Shown here: in pieces, positions 33,393 to 42,357 of the stretch
Layout: each line of letters opens with the position of its first letter
Position numbering within the stretch: position 1 is the first letter of the stretch
Assembly (NCBI GenBank): GCA_014584695.1
Contig: JACTMI010000014.1
Span: 1-64,000 of the forward strand
Reading direction: 5' to 3'
DNA length: 64,000 bases
Source of the DNA: Acidobacteriota bacterium
GTDB lineage: Bacteria; Acidobacteriota; Thermoanaerobaculia; Multivoradales; JAGPDF01
The notes under the pieces: generated by a model
What the model was told of the DNA's origin: nothing
Databases searched by the model: none
The model's input: only the letters and a program-made list of their open reading frames with translations
Translations under genes and position numbers: made by a program

Positions 33393-35212
33393 TCGACGGT
33401 CACGCTCTTGGCCAGATTGCGCGGTTGGTCGACGTCGGCGCCGCGGCGGACGCCGATCTGGTAGGCGAGCAGCTGCAGCGGCACGACGTTGACGATCGGC
33501 TGCAGGTGCTCGGAGACCGCGGGGACGGTCAACACGTGGTCGGCGACACCGTCGAGGTCGGCCGCGTCGCGGTCGGTCACCACGATGACGATGCCGTCGC
33601 GCGCCTTGACCTCCTGCAGATTGCTCTTGACCTTCTCGAAGGTCCGGCGGCCGGAGGCGAGGGCCACCACCGGCAGCCGCTCGTCGATCAGGGCGATCGG
33701 CCCGTGCTTCATCTCCCCGGCCGGGTAGCCCTCGGCGTGGATGTAGGAGATCTCCTTCAACTTGAGCGCCCCTTCGAGCGCGATCGGGTACTGGATGCCG
33801 CGCCCGAGGTAGAGGAAATCGGTGGCGTTCTGGTATTGGCGCGCCAGCTCGTCGGTCGCCCGCTCGAGCTCGAGCGCCTCGGCGACCGCTTGCGGCAAGT
33901 GCGCGAGGGCGCCGAGCAGCTCGCCGGGGATGCCGCGCCCCTGCTGCTGACGCAGGTAGAGCGCCAGCAGGTAGAGGGCCACCAGCTGCGTGGTGAAGGC
34001 TTTGGTCGAGGCGACGCCGATCTCCGGACCGGCGTGGGTGTAGAGCACGCCGTCGGCGATCCGAGTCGCTTGCGAGCCGGGGACGTTCGAGAGCGCGGCG
34101 AGGCGCGCGCCGCGCGCGCGCGCCGCCTCCATCGCCCACACCGTGTCGATGGTCTCACCCGACTGCGAGACGCCGATCGCCAGCACCGAGGGATCGGCGA
34201 TCGGATCGCGATAGCGGTACTCCGAGCCGTAGTCGACCTCGACCGGCAGCCGGGTGAGCTCCTCGATCAGGAACTTGCCGACCAGCGCGGCGTGCCAGGA
34301 GGTGCCGCAGGCGAGCAACTGGACACGCGACAGGGCGGCGACGGTCGCGGGCTCGAGCACCAGGGAGTCGAAGGCGATCTCGCCGGTCTCGAAGTCCACG
34401 CGCCCGGCGAAGGTGTCGCGAAGCGCCTGGGGCTGCTCGTGGATCTCCTTGGCCATGAAGTGCTTGAAACCGCCCTTCTCGGTCTGGATGGGGTCCCAGT
34501 TGAGCCGCTGCGAAGGACGCGCGACTTCGGCGCCGCCGGCCTCCCAGATCGTGATGCGGTCGCGGGTCAGACGCGCCACGTCCCCGTTGTCCAGGAAGAC
34601 GACCTCCCGGGTGTGGGCGAGCAATGCCGCCGGGTCCGAGGCGAGGAACTGCTCGCCCTGGCCGAGGCCGAGCACCAGCGGCGTCCCCTGACGGACGGCG
34701 ACCACCTCGTCCTCGGCGCTGTCGGCGGCGACCAGCGCGCAGGCGTACATCCCTTCGAGCTCGGGCTGGGCACGCCGCACCGCGGCCGCGAGGTCACCGT
34801 CGAAATAGGACGAGACCAGGTTGGCGATCACCTCGGTGTCGGTGTCGGTCACGAAGCTCCAGCCCGCCGCCTGCAGCCGCCGCTTGATCGGCAGGAAGTT
34901 CTCGATGATGCCGTTGTGGATGACGGCGACGCGGTTGCGGGCATCGGTGACCGGGTGGGCGTTGCGCTCGATCGGCTTGCCGTGGGTCGCCCAACGGGTG
35001 TGCGCGACGCCGTAGCGGCCGCCGAGCGGCTCGCGATCGAGTTTCTCGACCAGCCGGTCGAGCTTGCCCTCGGCGCGCTGACGGAGGATCGTGCCGCCGT
35101 CGACCACCGCCACCCCGGCCGAGTCGTAGCCCCGGTACTCGAGCCGGCGCAACCCGGCGAGCAGCAGGGGGACGACCGCCTGGCCGCCGACGTATCCGAC
35201 GATGCCGCACAT
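33389..35212 (-). CDS. glmS: Glutamine-fructose-6-phosphate aminotransferase (isomerizing)
   Basis: 607 residues. The N-terminal glutaminase has nucleophile Cys2 (MCGIVGY) and TRWATHGKP and HNGIIEN motifs. Two SIS domains follow, with GVSQSGETIDT and ending PRNLAKSVTVE, which is the family C-terminus. It makes glucosamine-6-phosphate for peptidoglycan and LPS. The glmU stop is eight bases upstream, and the methyltransferase overlaps the 3' end. No glmS ribozyme is evident. Confidence 0.97.
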   Translation of the reverse strand: MCGIVGYVGGQAVVPLLLAGLRRLEYRGYDSAGVAVVDGGTILRQRAEGKLDRLVEKLDREPLGGRYGVAHTRWATHGKPIERNAHPVTDARNRVAVIHNGIIENFLPIKRRLQAAGWSFVTDTDTEVIANLVSSYFDGDLAAAVRRAQPELEGMYACALVAADSAEDEVVAVRQGTPLVLGLGQGEQFLASDPAALLAHTREVVFLDNGDVARLTRDRITIWEAGGAEVARPSQRLNWDPIQTEKGGFKHFMAKEIHEQPQALRDTFAGRVDFETGEIAFDSLVLEPATVAALSRVQLLACGTSWHAALVGKFLIEELTRLPVEVDYGSEYRYRDPIADPSVLAIGVSQSGETIDTVWAMEAARARGARLAALSNVPGSQATRIADGVLYTHAGPEIGVASTKAFTTQLVALYLLALYLRQQQGRGIPGELLGALAHLPQAVAEALELERATDELARQYQNATDFLYLGRGIQYPIALEGALKLKEISYIHAEGYPAGEMKHGPIALIDERLPVVALASGRRTFEKVKSNLQEVKARDGIVIVVTDRDAADLDGVADHVLTVPAVSEHLQPIVNVVPLQLLAYQIGVRRGADVDQPRNLAKSVTVE

Positions 35213-35220
35213 GGCTCGCG

Positions 35221-36618
35221 CTAGCCCTCCGTGCCCGGTTCGAGGCGCCGGCGCCGCCAGTCCGGCACGACGCGGGTCGGCGCCCGCTCCACCGCGAGCG
35301 CGCCGTCGGGAACGTCGCGGGTGATCACCGAGCCGGCGCCGGTGGTCGCCCCGGCGCCCACGCGCACCGGCGCCACCAGCATGGTGTCGCTGCCGACGAA
35401 GGCCCCGGCGCCGATCTCGGTGCGGTGCTTGGCGACGCCGTCGTAGTTGCAGGTCACGACACCGGCGCCGAGGTTGGCGTCCGGGCCCACTTCGGCGTCT
35501 CCGAGATAGGTGAGGTGGTTGGCCTTGGCGCCCGCCCCCAGCCGGGCGTTCTTGACCTCGACGAAGTTGCCCACCCGCGCGCCGGCCTCGAGCACCGTCC
35601 CCGGGCGCAGCCGGGCGAAGGGCCCCACCCGGCAGCCGGGGCCGATCCGGGCGCCGTCGAGCACCGAGTAGGGCTCGACGACGGCGCCGTCGGCGACCTC
35701 CGAATCGCGGATCCAAGCGCCCGCGTGGACGGTGACGCCGCGGCCGATCCGGGTGGCGCCGAGCAAAGTGACCGCGGCGTGAACGACGCTCTCCTCGCCG
35801 ATCTCGACCGTCTCCTCGACGCTCGTGCGCGCTGGCTCGAGCAGCGTGACCCCGGCGGCGGCGAGCGCCGCCGCGTGGCGGTCGAGCAGCAGCCGGTGGA
35901 CCCGGGCGAGGTCGGCGCGATCGTTGATGCCGAGGGCCTCGCTTGCGTCGGCGAGGCGGAGCAGCTCGATCGGGTGGCCGTCCGCGGCGGCCGCCGAGAG
36001 CGCGTCGGTCAGATAGAGCTCGCCCTGGGCGTTGTGCGGCGCCAGCCGCTCGAGGTATTCGAGGATTGCCGGCGCCGGCAGCGCGTAGATGCCGGCGTTG
36101 ACGGTGTGGACGGCGAGCGTCGCGGGGTCGGCGTCGCGCGCCTCGACGATCCGACGCAGGCGGCCCTGGGCCGTCGCGAGGACGCGACCGAGATGGCCCG
36201 GCGCCGCGAGGTCGGCGACCGCCAGGGCGCCGAACGCGCCGCCGGCGGCGTCGAGCAGCCGAGCGAGGGTCGCGGGCCGGACCAGCGGCACGTCGCCGGA
36301 AAGCACCAGGACGCGCGCTGGCCCGCCGAGCAGGGGCGCCGCCTGGGCGAGCGCGTGGCCGGTGCCGCGCTGCTCGCGCTGTTCGAGCCAGACGAGATCG
36401 GGCTCGGGGAACGCCGCGCGGACCTCGGCGGCCTGGTGCCCCACCACGACACCGATCTGCTCGCAGCCGGCCGCGCGGGCCGCCGCGAGCACGCGCGCCA
36501 GCATCGGACGGCCCGCCACCGGATGGAGCACTTTGGGCCGCGCCGAGCGCATCCGCGTCCCCTTGCCGGCGGCGAGGACGATGGCGACGGTTCGGCGCTC
36601 GGGATCGGAGGTGGACAT
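35221..36618 (-). CDS. glmU: Bifunctional GlmU (uridyltransferase/acetyltransferase)
   Basis: 465 residues. The N-terminal uridyltransferase has LAAGKGTRMRS near 15-25 and SGDVPLV, then a left-handed beta-helix acetyltransferase with hexapeptide repeats and VEVKNARLGAGAKANHLTYLGD. It turns glucosamine-1-P into UDP-GlcNAc. The start at 36618 is chosen because family proteins begin just before the loop; no Shine-Dalgarno is seen. A TAGACT box at 36661-36656 gives a leader of about 30 bases. Confidence 0.95.
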   Translation of the reverse strand: MSTSDPERRTVAIVLAAGKGTRMRSARPKVLHPVAGRPMLARVLAAARAAGCEQIGVVVGHQAAEVRAAFPEPDLVWLEQREQRGTGHALAQAAPLLGGPARVLVLSGDVPLVRPATLARLLDAAGGAFGALAVADLAAPGHLGRVLATAQGRLRRIVEARDADPATLAVHTVNAGIYALPAPAILEYLERLAPHNAQGELYLTDALSAAAADGHPIELLRLADASEALGINDRADLARVHRLLLDRHAAALAAAGVTLLEPARTSVEETVEIGEESVVHAAVTLLGATRIGRGVTVHAGAWIRDSEVADGAVVEPYSVLDGARIGPGCRVGPFARLRPGTVLEAGARVGNFVEVKNARLGAGAKANHLTYLGDAEVGPDANLGAGVVTCNYDGVAKHRTEIGAGAFVGSDTMLVAPVRVGAGATTGAGSVITRDVPDGALAVERAPTRVVPDWRRRRLEPGTEG

Positions 36619-36760
36619 CGACTTGGCCCCGGCGGCAGGGCCGGGGCGCCGCGAGAGTCTATCGAATGGGCCGATCGGAGGCCGGCGCGCGGGCAACGCG
36701 GCCGGACTTGCGCTAAGATCCGCCGACTCGTAACGAAGCAGGATTCGTCAGGAGACGCTC

Positions 36761-37840
36761 ATGCGCCGACCCGTCGCTCTGTTCGCAGCCACCGCCGTCG
36801 TCGTCCTCGGCTTCGCGCGGGAGGCGGCCGGCCAGGGCTGAGTCCTCATCCGCCAAACCGCGCCCGTGTTCGGCGCGGCCGTAGATCCGATTCCCGAGCG
36901 CGGGAGCTGGAGTCTCAGCCTCTCGTATCGAGGGCTCGAGTCCGACGTGCACTACAGCGGCAGCGAGCGGCAGGTACACCGCGAGCGGCTCGAGACGTAC
37001 GTGGTCAACACCCAGCAGGCGCTCGATCTCGGGCTCACCTACGCGCTGTCCGACCGCTTCAGCCTGACGCTCGGCATCCCGTACGTCGAGGCGACCTGGG
37101 CGGTGCCGACGCCCATCGCCACGACGCCGCCGGGACCGCGCGCGAAGCAGACCGGCCGGGGCCTGGGCGACATCAGCCTGACCGGGCGCTACTGGCTGCT
37201 CGACCGCGATCGTCCCTACAACGTGTCCGTGGGTCTCGGGGTCAAGGCGCCGACCGGCGAGTACGATCAGACCCAGAGCTATCCGAACATCACCGGCGGC
37301 AACGCGGTGCCGAAGGCGATCGACCAGTCGATCCAGCCGGGCGACGGCGGCTGGGGCATCCTGTTCGACCTCCAGGCGCACCGGCAGCTCGGGACCTTGA
37401 CGCTGTTCGGCTCCGGCAGCTATCTCGCCAATCCGCGGGACACCAACGGCACGCCCTCGATCCTGGTCGGCCTCGGCTTCGGCGGCAACGCGGCGTTCGC
37501 CGCCGAGGGGATCCTGGTCAACTCCGTCCCCGACCAGTACCTGGTGCGCTTGGGTGGCGCCGTGGCCCTCGGGGAGAGCGGCGTCGGCGTCAGCCTCGCG
37601 TACCGCCTCGAGGGGCTGCCGCGCTACGACCTGATCGGCGACAGCCACGGCTGGCGCCGGCCCGGCCGCGAGATGTTCATCGAGCCCGGGCTGGCCTACA
37701 ACCGGGGCGCGAGCACCTGGAGCCTGAACGTGCCGATCGGCTTCTACCGCAATCGGCGGCCCAACCCCTATTCGGGCCGCGAAGGCGACGCGACGTTCCC
37801 CGACTACATCGTCCTGGCCGGCTACGCCCACCGCTTCTGA
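36761..37840 (+). CDS. Outer-membrane beta-barrel protein interrupted by in-frame TGA at codon 27
   Basis: GGAGA before ATG 36761 starts a signal peptide of 26 codons (RRPVALFAATAVVVLGF, ending AAGQG). Codon 27 (36839-36841) is TGA, after which the same frame continues without a stop for 332 codons: VLIRQTAPVFGAAVDPIPERG and then a barrel with alternating hydrophobic strands ending YAHRF, a typical outer-membrane C-terminus. GTG 36866 could start an unexported product but has no ribosome site and would lose the signal. The interruption may be a TGG-to-TGA mutation (pseudogene) or recoding (see the hairpin at 36858). I do not recognise a specific family. Confidence 0.7.
36858..36878 (+). other. 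Hairpin with SECIS-like geometry 16 bases after the in-frame TGA
   Basis: CCGCGCC (36858-36864) pairs with GGCGCGG (36872-36878) around a seven-base loop CGTGTTC. The loop begins 23 bases after the TGA and has G at its second position. As I recall, the bacterial SECIS model allows a loop 16-37 bases from the UGA and a G in the first two loop positions. Short GC hairpins are frequent at this base composition, so chance is a serious alternative. Confidence 0.3.
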
Positions 37841-37842
37841 GT

Positions 37843-37858
37843 CGCGCCGGCCGGCGCG
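37843..37858. other. GC palindrome between convergent genes
   Basis: A perfect 16-bp palindrome (CGCGCCGGCCGGCGCG) lies just after the barrel gene stop codon and before the end of the mglA gene. It may act as a weak two-way terminator; there is no T-run. Confidence 0.35.
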
Positions 37859-37882
37859 GCTCGCGGCGGAAGGCCGCGCGGC

Positions 37883-38467
37883 TCAGCGCTTGCGCAGCTC
37901 GACGAGGATCTGCTTGGCGACCGCTTTCAGCGTGTCGAAGACCCCGACGCCGGTCGTCGCCACGGCCTCGAAGGTGGGCTCGCGCTTGAAGTTGAGCGTC
38001 CGGTAGAGCTCGGTGACCGCCACCGCGGTCGGCAGGTCGCGCTTGTTGAACTGCAGCGCGTACGGGATCGTCGCCAAATCGAAGCCGTGCTCGCGCAGGT
38101 TCTCCTCGAGGTTGCGGATCGACTCGATGTTGGCCTCCATCCGCTCCTCCTGCGAGTCGGCGACGAAGACCACGCCGTCGACCCCCTTGAGGATCAGCTT
38201 GCGGCTGGCGTCGTAGAAAACCTGGCCGGGGACGGTGTAGAGGTGGAAGCGGGTGGTGAAGCCGCGGATCGAGCCGAGGTCGAGCGGCAGGAAGTCGAAG
38301 AACAGCGTGCGGTCGGCTTCGGTGGCGAGGGAGATCATCTTGCCCTTCGCCTCCGGCGCCGTCTTGTTGTAGATGTACTGCAGGTTGGTCGTCTTGCCGC
38401 CGAGCCCGGGGCCGTAATAGACGATCTTGCAGTTGATCTCGCGGCTCGCGTAGTTGATGAACGTCAT
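37883..38467 (-). CDS. mglA: MglA-type Ras-like GTPase
   Basis: 194 residues of the MglA family. P-loop GPGLGGKTT (19-27), the MglA-type Walker B region [12 protein letters not shown] (with Thr-Val-Pro in place of the Ras DxxG), and NKRDLP for guanine binding. MglA-GTP marks the leading pole and drives gliding or type IV pilus polarity in myxobacteria. Its GAP partner MglB is directly upstream. No other motility genes are visible here, though a DUF4388 protein in this window belongs to a family linked to MglA systems. Confidence 0.93.
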   Translation of the reverse strand: MTFINYASREINCKIVYYGPGLGGKTTNLQYIYNKTAPEAKGKMISLATEADRTLFFDFLPLDLGSIRGFTTRFHLYTVPGQVFYDASRKLILKGVDGVVFVADSQEERMEANIESIRNLEENLREHGFDLATIPYALQFNKRDLPTAVAVTELYRTLNFKREPTFEAVATTGVGVFDTLKAVAKQILVELRKR

Positions 38468-38494
38468 CCGGCGGGTCCCTGAGCCCGGGTGCGG

Positions 38495-38989
38495 CTATTC
38501 GGAGAAGAGGGCGTCGATGTCCTCGTCCGTGATCTCCGAGAATGGGCTCGCCTGCGGCGCCGCCACGGCACCCTTCTCGCCCTTCTGCAGCATGTCTTCG
38601 AAGATGTGCTCCATCTCCTGGTTCGCCTTCTTGACGCGCAGGCGGACCAGGCCGAGCGAGGAGCGCTCGTCGAAGATCACCAGCAGGATGGCGCGCTTGC
38701 CGACGATCGAGATGTGGATGTGATCGCGCTTGCCCTCGTGGAAGAGCACCGAGAACTCCCGCTCGCCGATCAGCTTGGCGAGGCCGTCGGTCGCGGCCAC
38801 GTTGCCGGCGGTGAGCGAGGCGAGGCTGGTGGTGTCGAACTGGTCGAGCTCGCCGGCGGCGGCGATCTGCTGACCGGTCTTGTCGATCAGGAAGATCGCC
38901 CGGGCGTTGGCCTCCTGGCGGAGCTTCTTCAACGCCTGGTCGAGGCGCTGAAACTCCTCCTGGTACAACACCAGCTCGACGGATGGCAT
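38495..38989 (-). CDS. mglB: MglB-type Roadblock/LC7 protein
   Basis: 164 residues. Roadblock/LC7 domain at about 5-125 (AIFLIDKTGQQIAAAGE, SLASLTAGNVAAT, ILLVIFDERSSLGLVRLRV). The C-terminal tail of about 40 residues is acidic, with EDIDALFSE. MglB is the GAP for MglA and defines the rear pole in Myxococcus. mglA starts 27 bases downstream, the same order as in Myxococcus. TAGACT at 39058-39053 (minus) with TTGATG 16 bases further upstream is a possible promoter. Confidence 0.9.
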   Translation of the reverse strand: MPSVELVLYQEEFQRLDQALKKLRQEANARAIFLIDKTGQQIAAAGELDQFDTTSLASLTAGNVAATDGLAKLIGEREFSVLFHEGKRDHIHISIVGKRAILLVIFDERSSLGLVRLRVKKANQEMEHIFEDMLQKGEKGAVAAPQASPFSEITDEDIDALFSE

Positions 38990-39052
38990 CGGAACGCTTT
39001 CCCCCGCTTGGGCCGTGGGCGCCGGGCGCCCCCTGTTCCCCTCAAAGAGCGG

Positions 39053-39080
39053 AGTCTACGACACTTCCGGACCGCATCAA
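39053..39080 (-). promoter_or_regulatory. Probable mglBA promoter
   Basis: On the minus strand TTGATG (39080-39075) and TAGACT (39058-39053) are 16 bases apart. TAGACT is the recurrent -10 hexamer of this window. The leader to mglB is about 60 bases. Confidence 0.45.
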
Positions 39081-39091
39081 ACCGCTGGCCG

Positions 39092-39562
39092 TCAACGGAA
39101 GTAGCGCCAGCCCTCGAGCACGTCGTTCTCGGCGAGCAGCACCCGGGTGCCTTCGAGGCGGAACTTCATCGGCACCGGGGCGCAGCCGCCGCGGCCGCTG
39201 TTGACCTCGGCCAGGCGCACCGCGGTATCGCACTTCCGGTTGACCAGCCAGGCGCCGTGGGCGCGGAACCCCCGCTTCCGTTTGTAGTCGGTCTCCGCGG
39301 CGTCGAAGGCGACGTGGATGGTGCCGGCTTCGTCGCGACCGATCAGGAACTTGACCTCCTGGTTGCCGGTGTTGAGGAAACGGTAGAAGCGGACGTCGAG
39401 GGGCCCCAGATCCGCGACGTCGATCGCGACCTGACCGCGCGGATCGGGGGTGACGCGCTGGAAGTGCTGTCCGCCGCGGCCGAGCAGGGCCTCGAGGGCG
39501 AGGAAACCCGCCACTAGCGCGACGACGAGCACGATGCCGTGGATCGGACGGAACCTGGCCAT
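39092..39562 (-). CDS. DUF2318-like membrane-anchored protein
   Basis: 156 residues. One N-terminal membrane helix or uncleaved signal (IHGIVLVVALVAGFLAL, about 5-22), then a beta-rich domain. The end, GGCAPVPMKFRLEG...LEGWRYFR, resembles the DUF2318 domain near its C-terminus. DUF2318 proteins usually carry several Cys for metal binding; here only two remain in the corresponding part (one in NRKC, one in GGCAP), and the FDAA position lacks the usual DACE-type Cys. ATG 39562 has GGGGAG ten bases upstream; ATG 39571 is an alternative. Confidence 0.65.
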   Translation of the reverse strand: MARFRPIHGIVLVVALVAGFLALEALLGRGGQHFQRVTPDPRGQVAIDVADLGPLDVRFYRFLNTGNQEVKFLIGRDEAGTIHVAFDAAETDYKRKRGFRAHGAWLVNRKCDTAVRLAEVNSGRGGCAPVPMKFRLEGTRVLLAENDVLEGWRYFR

Positions 39563-39643
39563 CGCCGACATTCTCCCCGGCGGCGGCCGCGAGCGCAATC
39601 CGCCGGCCGGTCGCCAACGGAGAAAAGGCTAGAATCGCCGCAC

Positions 39644-41419
39644 TTGTCGCGCCCTCCAGACCCGCCCGCCGCCCGCTCGAGCCACCAGCTCGCAGGCCTC
39701 GCTTTCGACCGCGGTGCCGATGTCTGGGTCGGGTTGGGCCCGGCGCTCGCCGCGGTGGCCGCCATAGCGGCGGCCGCGCTGCTCCCCCGCTTCTCCCCCT
39801 TCGGCCTCGCCCCCGAGCCGGTGGCGCTCGTCTTCGCGCTCCTCGCCGCCGCCGCCGCCGCGCTCCACCGGCCGCTCGGCGGCGGCTCGCTCGGTCTCGG
39901 GGCGGCCGTGCTGCCGCTCGCCTGGGTGCGCTTCGGTGTCGTGCCGACCGCCTGGTTGCTGGCGCTCGCGGTCGCGGTCGCGACGCTCGGCCGGCGGGCG
40001 CTCGAGGGGCGGCAGCCGGTGGCGCCGCCCGAGCGGCGGGGGCCGCTGCGCTGGCTGGGCGAGGCCGGCACGACCGCGCTCGCCGGGCTCGCCGCCGGAG
40101 CGACCTGGATCGCCGCCGCCGCCGACCGCGCGCCGGAGCGACGGGGGCTCGGCCTCGCCCTGGCGGCGCTCGCGGCGGCGGTTGTCTTCGTCGCGCACGA
40201 GCTGCTGGTCCGGCGGCGAGTCCGCGACGTCGGCCGGCGCGAGCTCGCCGCCGCCCTGCCGCCGCTCGCCCTCGACCTGGTGGGTTTCGGGCTCGGCTGG
40301 CTGCTGCTCGCCGTCCAGGCGCGGGCGGGTTGGTGGCTCGCCGCCGGTTTGGGCGCGGCGCTCGCTCTGCTGGCAGCGGAGGCGGCGCGCAACGCCGCTC
40401 TCTCCGGCGAGCTCGCGCGGCGGCTGGAGGAGAGCGAGCGGCTGTCGCGGGCCGGCGCGGCCCTGGTGGCGGGGACCTCGGAGCTGGCACGCGTCGCCAG
40501 CCAGATCCTCGCCGAGTGCCGCGCCATCGTCCCCTTCTCCTGGTTCCAGCTCGAGCTCGAGGTGCCCGAGCTCGGCACCCAGAGCTGGCAGGCGAGCGCG
40601 GATTCGCCGCTCGCCGAGGGCGTGCCCGAACCGCCCCGCCAGCCGCCCGCCCTGCCCGGCATCCACCGCCGCAGCGCCTGGCAGCGGCTCGAGCGCGAGC
40701 TCACCGCCGACGGCGAGCGCTTGGGCCGGCTGCGCCTCTGGTGCGATCCGCGCCGGCTCGAGCCCCGCAGCGCGGAGCTGCTGGATTCCCTGCTGCCCCA
40801 GATGGCGGCCTCGGTGCGCGGCGCCTTCCTCGACCGCGCGGCCCGCACCGACCGGCTGACCGGCGTCGCCTCGCGCCGGGTGCTCGAGCAACGGCTGACC
40901 GAGGCCTTCGCGATCGCGCGCGAGGAGGGCCGCGCGATGGCGGTCGTGCTCTGCGATCTGGATCACTTCAAGCGGATCAACGACCGCTTCGGCCACGCCG
41001 TGGGCGACCGCGCCCTGGTGGCGACGGCCGGCGTGCTGCGTGCGGCCAATCGCGCCGGCGAGTTGTGCGCCCGTTTCGGCGGCGAGGAATTCGTGCTGCT
41101 GTTCGAGGGGGTCGACGGCGCCACCGCGCTCGAGATCGCCGAGCGGCTGCGCCACCGGATCGAGGCGCTCGAGCTCGATGCCGACGGCCGCGCCGTGCCC
41201 TTGACCATGAGCTTCGGCGTCGCGGCCTTTCCCGAGCTCCACGTGCGCAGCCCGGCCGAGCTGCTCGAGCTCGCCGACGCGGCGCTCTACACGGCCAAGC
41301 ACCTGGGTCGCAACCTCTGTCTGCTCGACGTCGGCGGCGGCCGGCTGCTGACCGCCGCCGGCGACGTCGTCGAGGTGGCGGCGCCCCCCGAGCCGCGCGC
41401 GCCGGTTTTCTTCGCCTGA
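39644..41419 (+). CDS. Membrane-bound diguanylate cyclase (GGDEF)
   Basis: 591 residues from TTG 39644, which follows a TAGAAT box by eight bases and suggests a leaderless start. About seven hydrophobic segments fill residues 25-250 and probably sense the membrane or envelope. A central segment (about 265-400) may be a GAF-like domain. The GGDEF domain covers about 420-575: DLDHFKRINDRFGH, then the signature GGEEF at FGGEEFVLLF, with all active residues, so c-di-GMP synthesis is expected. No RxxD inhibitory site is seen five residues before the signature. The gene has no obvious partners. Confidence 0.88.
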   Translation: MSRPPDPPAARSSHQLAGLAFDRGADVWVGLGPALAAVAAIAAAALLPRFSPFGLAPEPVALVFALLAAAAAALHRPLGGGSLGLGAAVLPLAWVRFGVVPTAWLLALAVAVATLGRRALEGRQPVAPPERRGPLRWLGEAGTTALAGLAAGATWIAAAADRAPERRGLGLALAALAAAVVFVAHELLVRRRVRDVGRRELAAALPPLALDLVGFGLGWLLLAVQARAGWWLAAGLGAALALLAAEAARNAALSGELARRLEESERLSRAGAALVAGTSELARVASQILAECRAIVPFSWFQLELEVPELGTQSWQASADSPLAEGVPEPPRQPPALPGIHRRSAWQRLERELTADGERLGRLRLWCDPRRLEPRSAELLDSLLPQMAASVRGAFLDRAARTDRLTGVASRRVLEQRLTEAFAIAREEGRAMAVVLCDLDHFKRINDRFGHAVGDRALVATAGVLRAANRAGELCARFGGEEFVLLFEGVDGATALEIAERLRHRIEALELDADGRAVPLTMSFGVAAFPELHVRSPAELLELADAALYTAKHLGRNLCLLDVGGGRLLTAAGDVVEVAAPPEPRAPVFFA

Positions 41420-41565
41420 GGTATGCCCTGGCGGGGTGGCGGCCGCGCGGTGCGGCCGGGCGGCGGTGCCGCTGCGGAACGGGCGCTCGGCAGCTTGCGG
41501 CTAGAATAGTGCGCACGGCGACAGCAGCTGGCGTTACGGGTCGCGCACGCGACCGGGAGGCGAGA

Positions 41566-42357
41566 GTGTCGGAATCGACGTCCCGCTGGGCACTCGTTCT
41601 GGGGGCCTCGAGCGGCTTCGGGGAGGCGGCCTGCCGCGCGTACGCGGCGGCCGGTTGGGACATCTTCGGGGTCCATCTGGACCGCAAGCAGGGGCTGGCG
41701 CACGTCGAGGAGATCGTCGCGGCGATCCGGCGCGCAGGCCGCGCGGCCCACTTCTTCAACATGAACGCGGCCGATCACGAGAAGCGGCCCGAGGCGGTCG
41801 CGCGCATGCGCGAGCTGGCCGGCGGCCGGCCGGTCGGCGCGCTGCTCCACTCCCTCGCCTTCGGCACCTTGAAGCCGTTCATCGCCGACGATCCGAAGGA
41901 GGCGATGTCGCCGCAGCAGATGGACATGACGCTCGACGTCATGGCCCACTCGCTGGTCTACTGGACGCAGGATCTGGTGCGTGCGGGCCTGTTCGCGCGC
42001 GGCTCGCGGATCTTCGCCATGACTTCGGCCGGCGACCACGTGGTGTGGAAGGCCTACGGCGCGGTCTCGGCCGCCAAGTGCGCCCTCGAATCGCACATCC
42101 GGCAGCTGGCGGTCGAGCTGGCGCCGCTCGGGGTGACCGCCAACGCGATCAAGGGCGGCGTCACCGACACGCCGGCGCTGCGCAAGATCCCGGGCAACGA
42201 AGGGCTGATCGAGAGCGCGCTGGCGCGCAATCCAGCGGGCCGCCTGACCACGCCGGACGACGTCGCCCGCTGCCTCGTGGCGCTCTCGGTCCCCGGCTGC
42301 GACTGGCTCTCCGGCTCGATCCTCCACGTCGACGGCGGCGAGGACGTCGCCGGCTAG
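41566..42357 (+). CDS. FabL-like enoyl-ACP reductase (short-chain dehydrogenase)
   Basis: 263 residues of the SDR family, closest in pattern to FabL (enoyl-ACP reductase III). The NADPH loop is GASSGFGEA (13-21), and the active site has Y-x6-K (Y164/K171, YGAVSAAKCAL) rather than the classical Y-x3-K. GGVTDTPALRKIPGNE and ILHVDGGED match the FabL C-terminal half. It would reduce trans-2-enoyl-ACP in fatty acid elongation. GTG 41566 has GGGAGG five bases upstream. The stop codon overlaps the convergent gene at a CTAG. Confidence 0.82.
   Translation: MSESTSRWALVLGASSGFGEAACRAYAAAGWDIFGVHLDRKQGLAHVEEIVAAIRRAGRAAHFFNMNAADHEKRPEAVARMRELAGGRPVGALLHSLAFGTLKPFIADDPKEAMSPQQMDMTLDVMAHSLVYWTQDLVRAGLFARGSRIFAMTSAGDHVVWKAYGAVSAAKCALESHIRQLAVELAPLGVTANAIKGGVTDTPALRKIPGNEGLIESALARNPAGRLTTPDDVARCLVALSVPGCDWLSGSILHVDGGEDVAG

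Noticed and set aside
36839-36841. TGA as a reassigned sense codon (code change)
   Set aside because: Most genes here use TGA as their normal stop, including many ATGA/GTGA overlaps, so a genome-wide reassignment is excluded.
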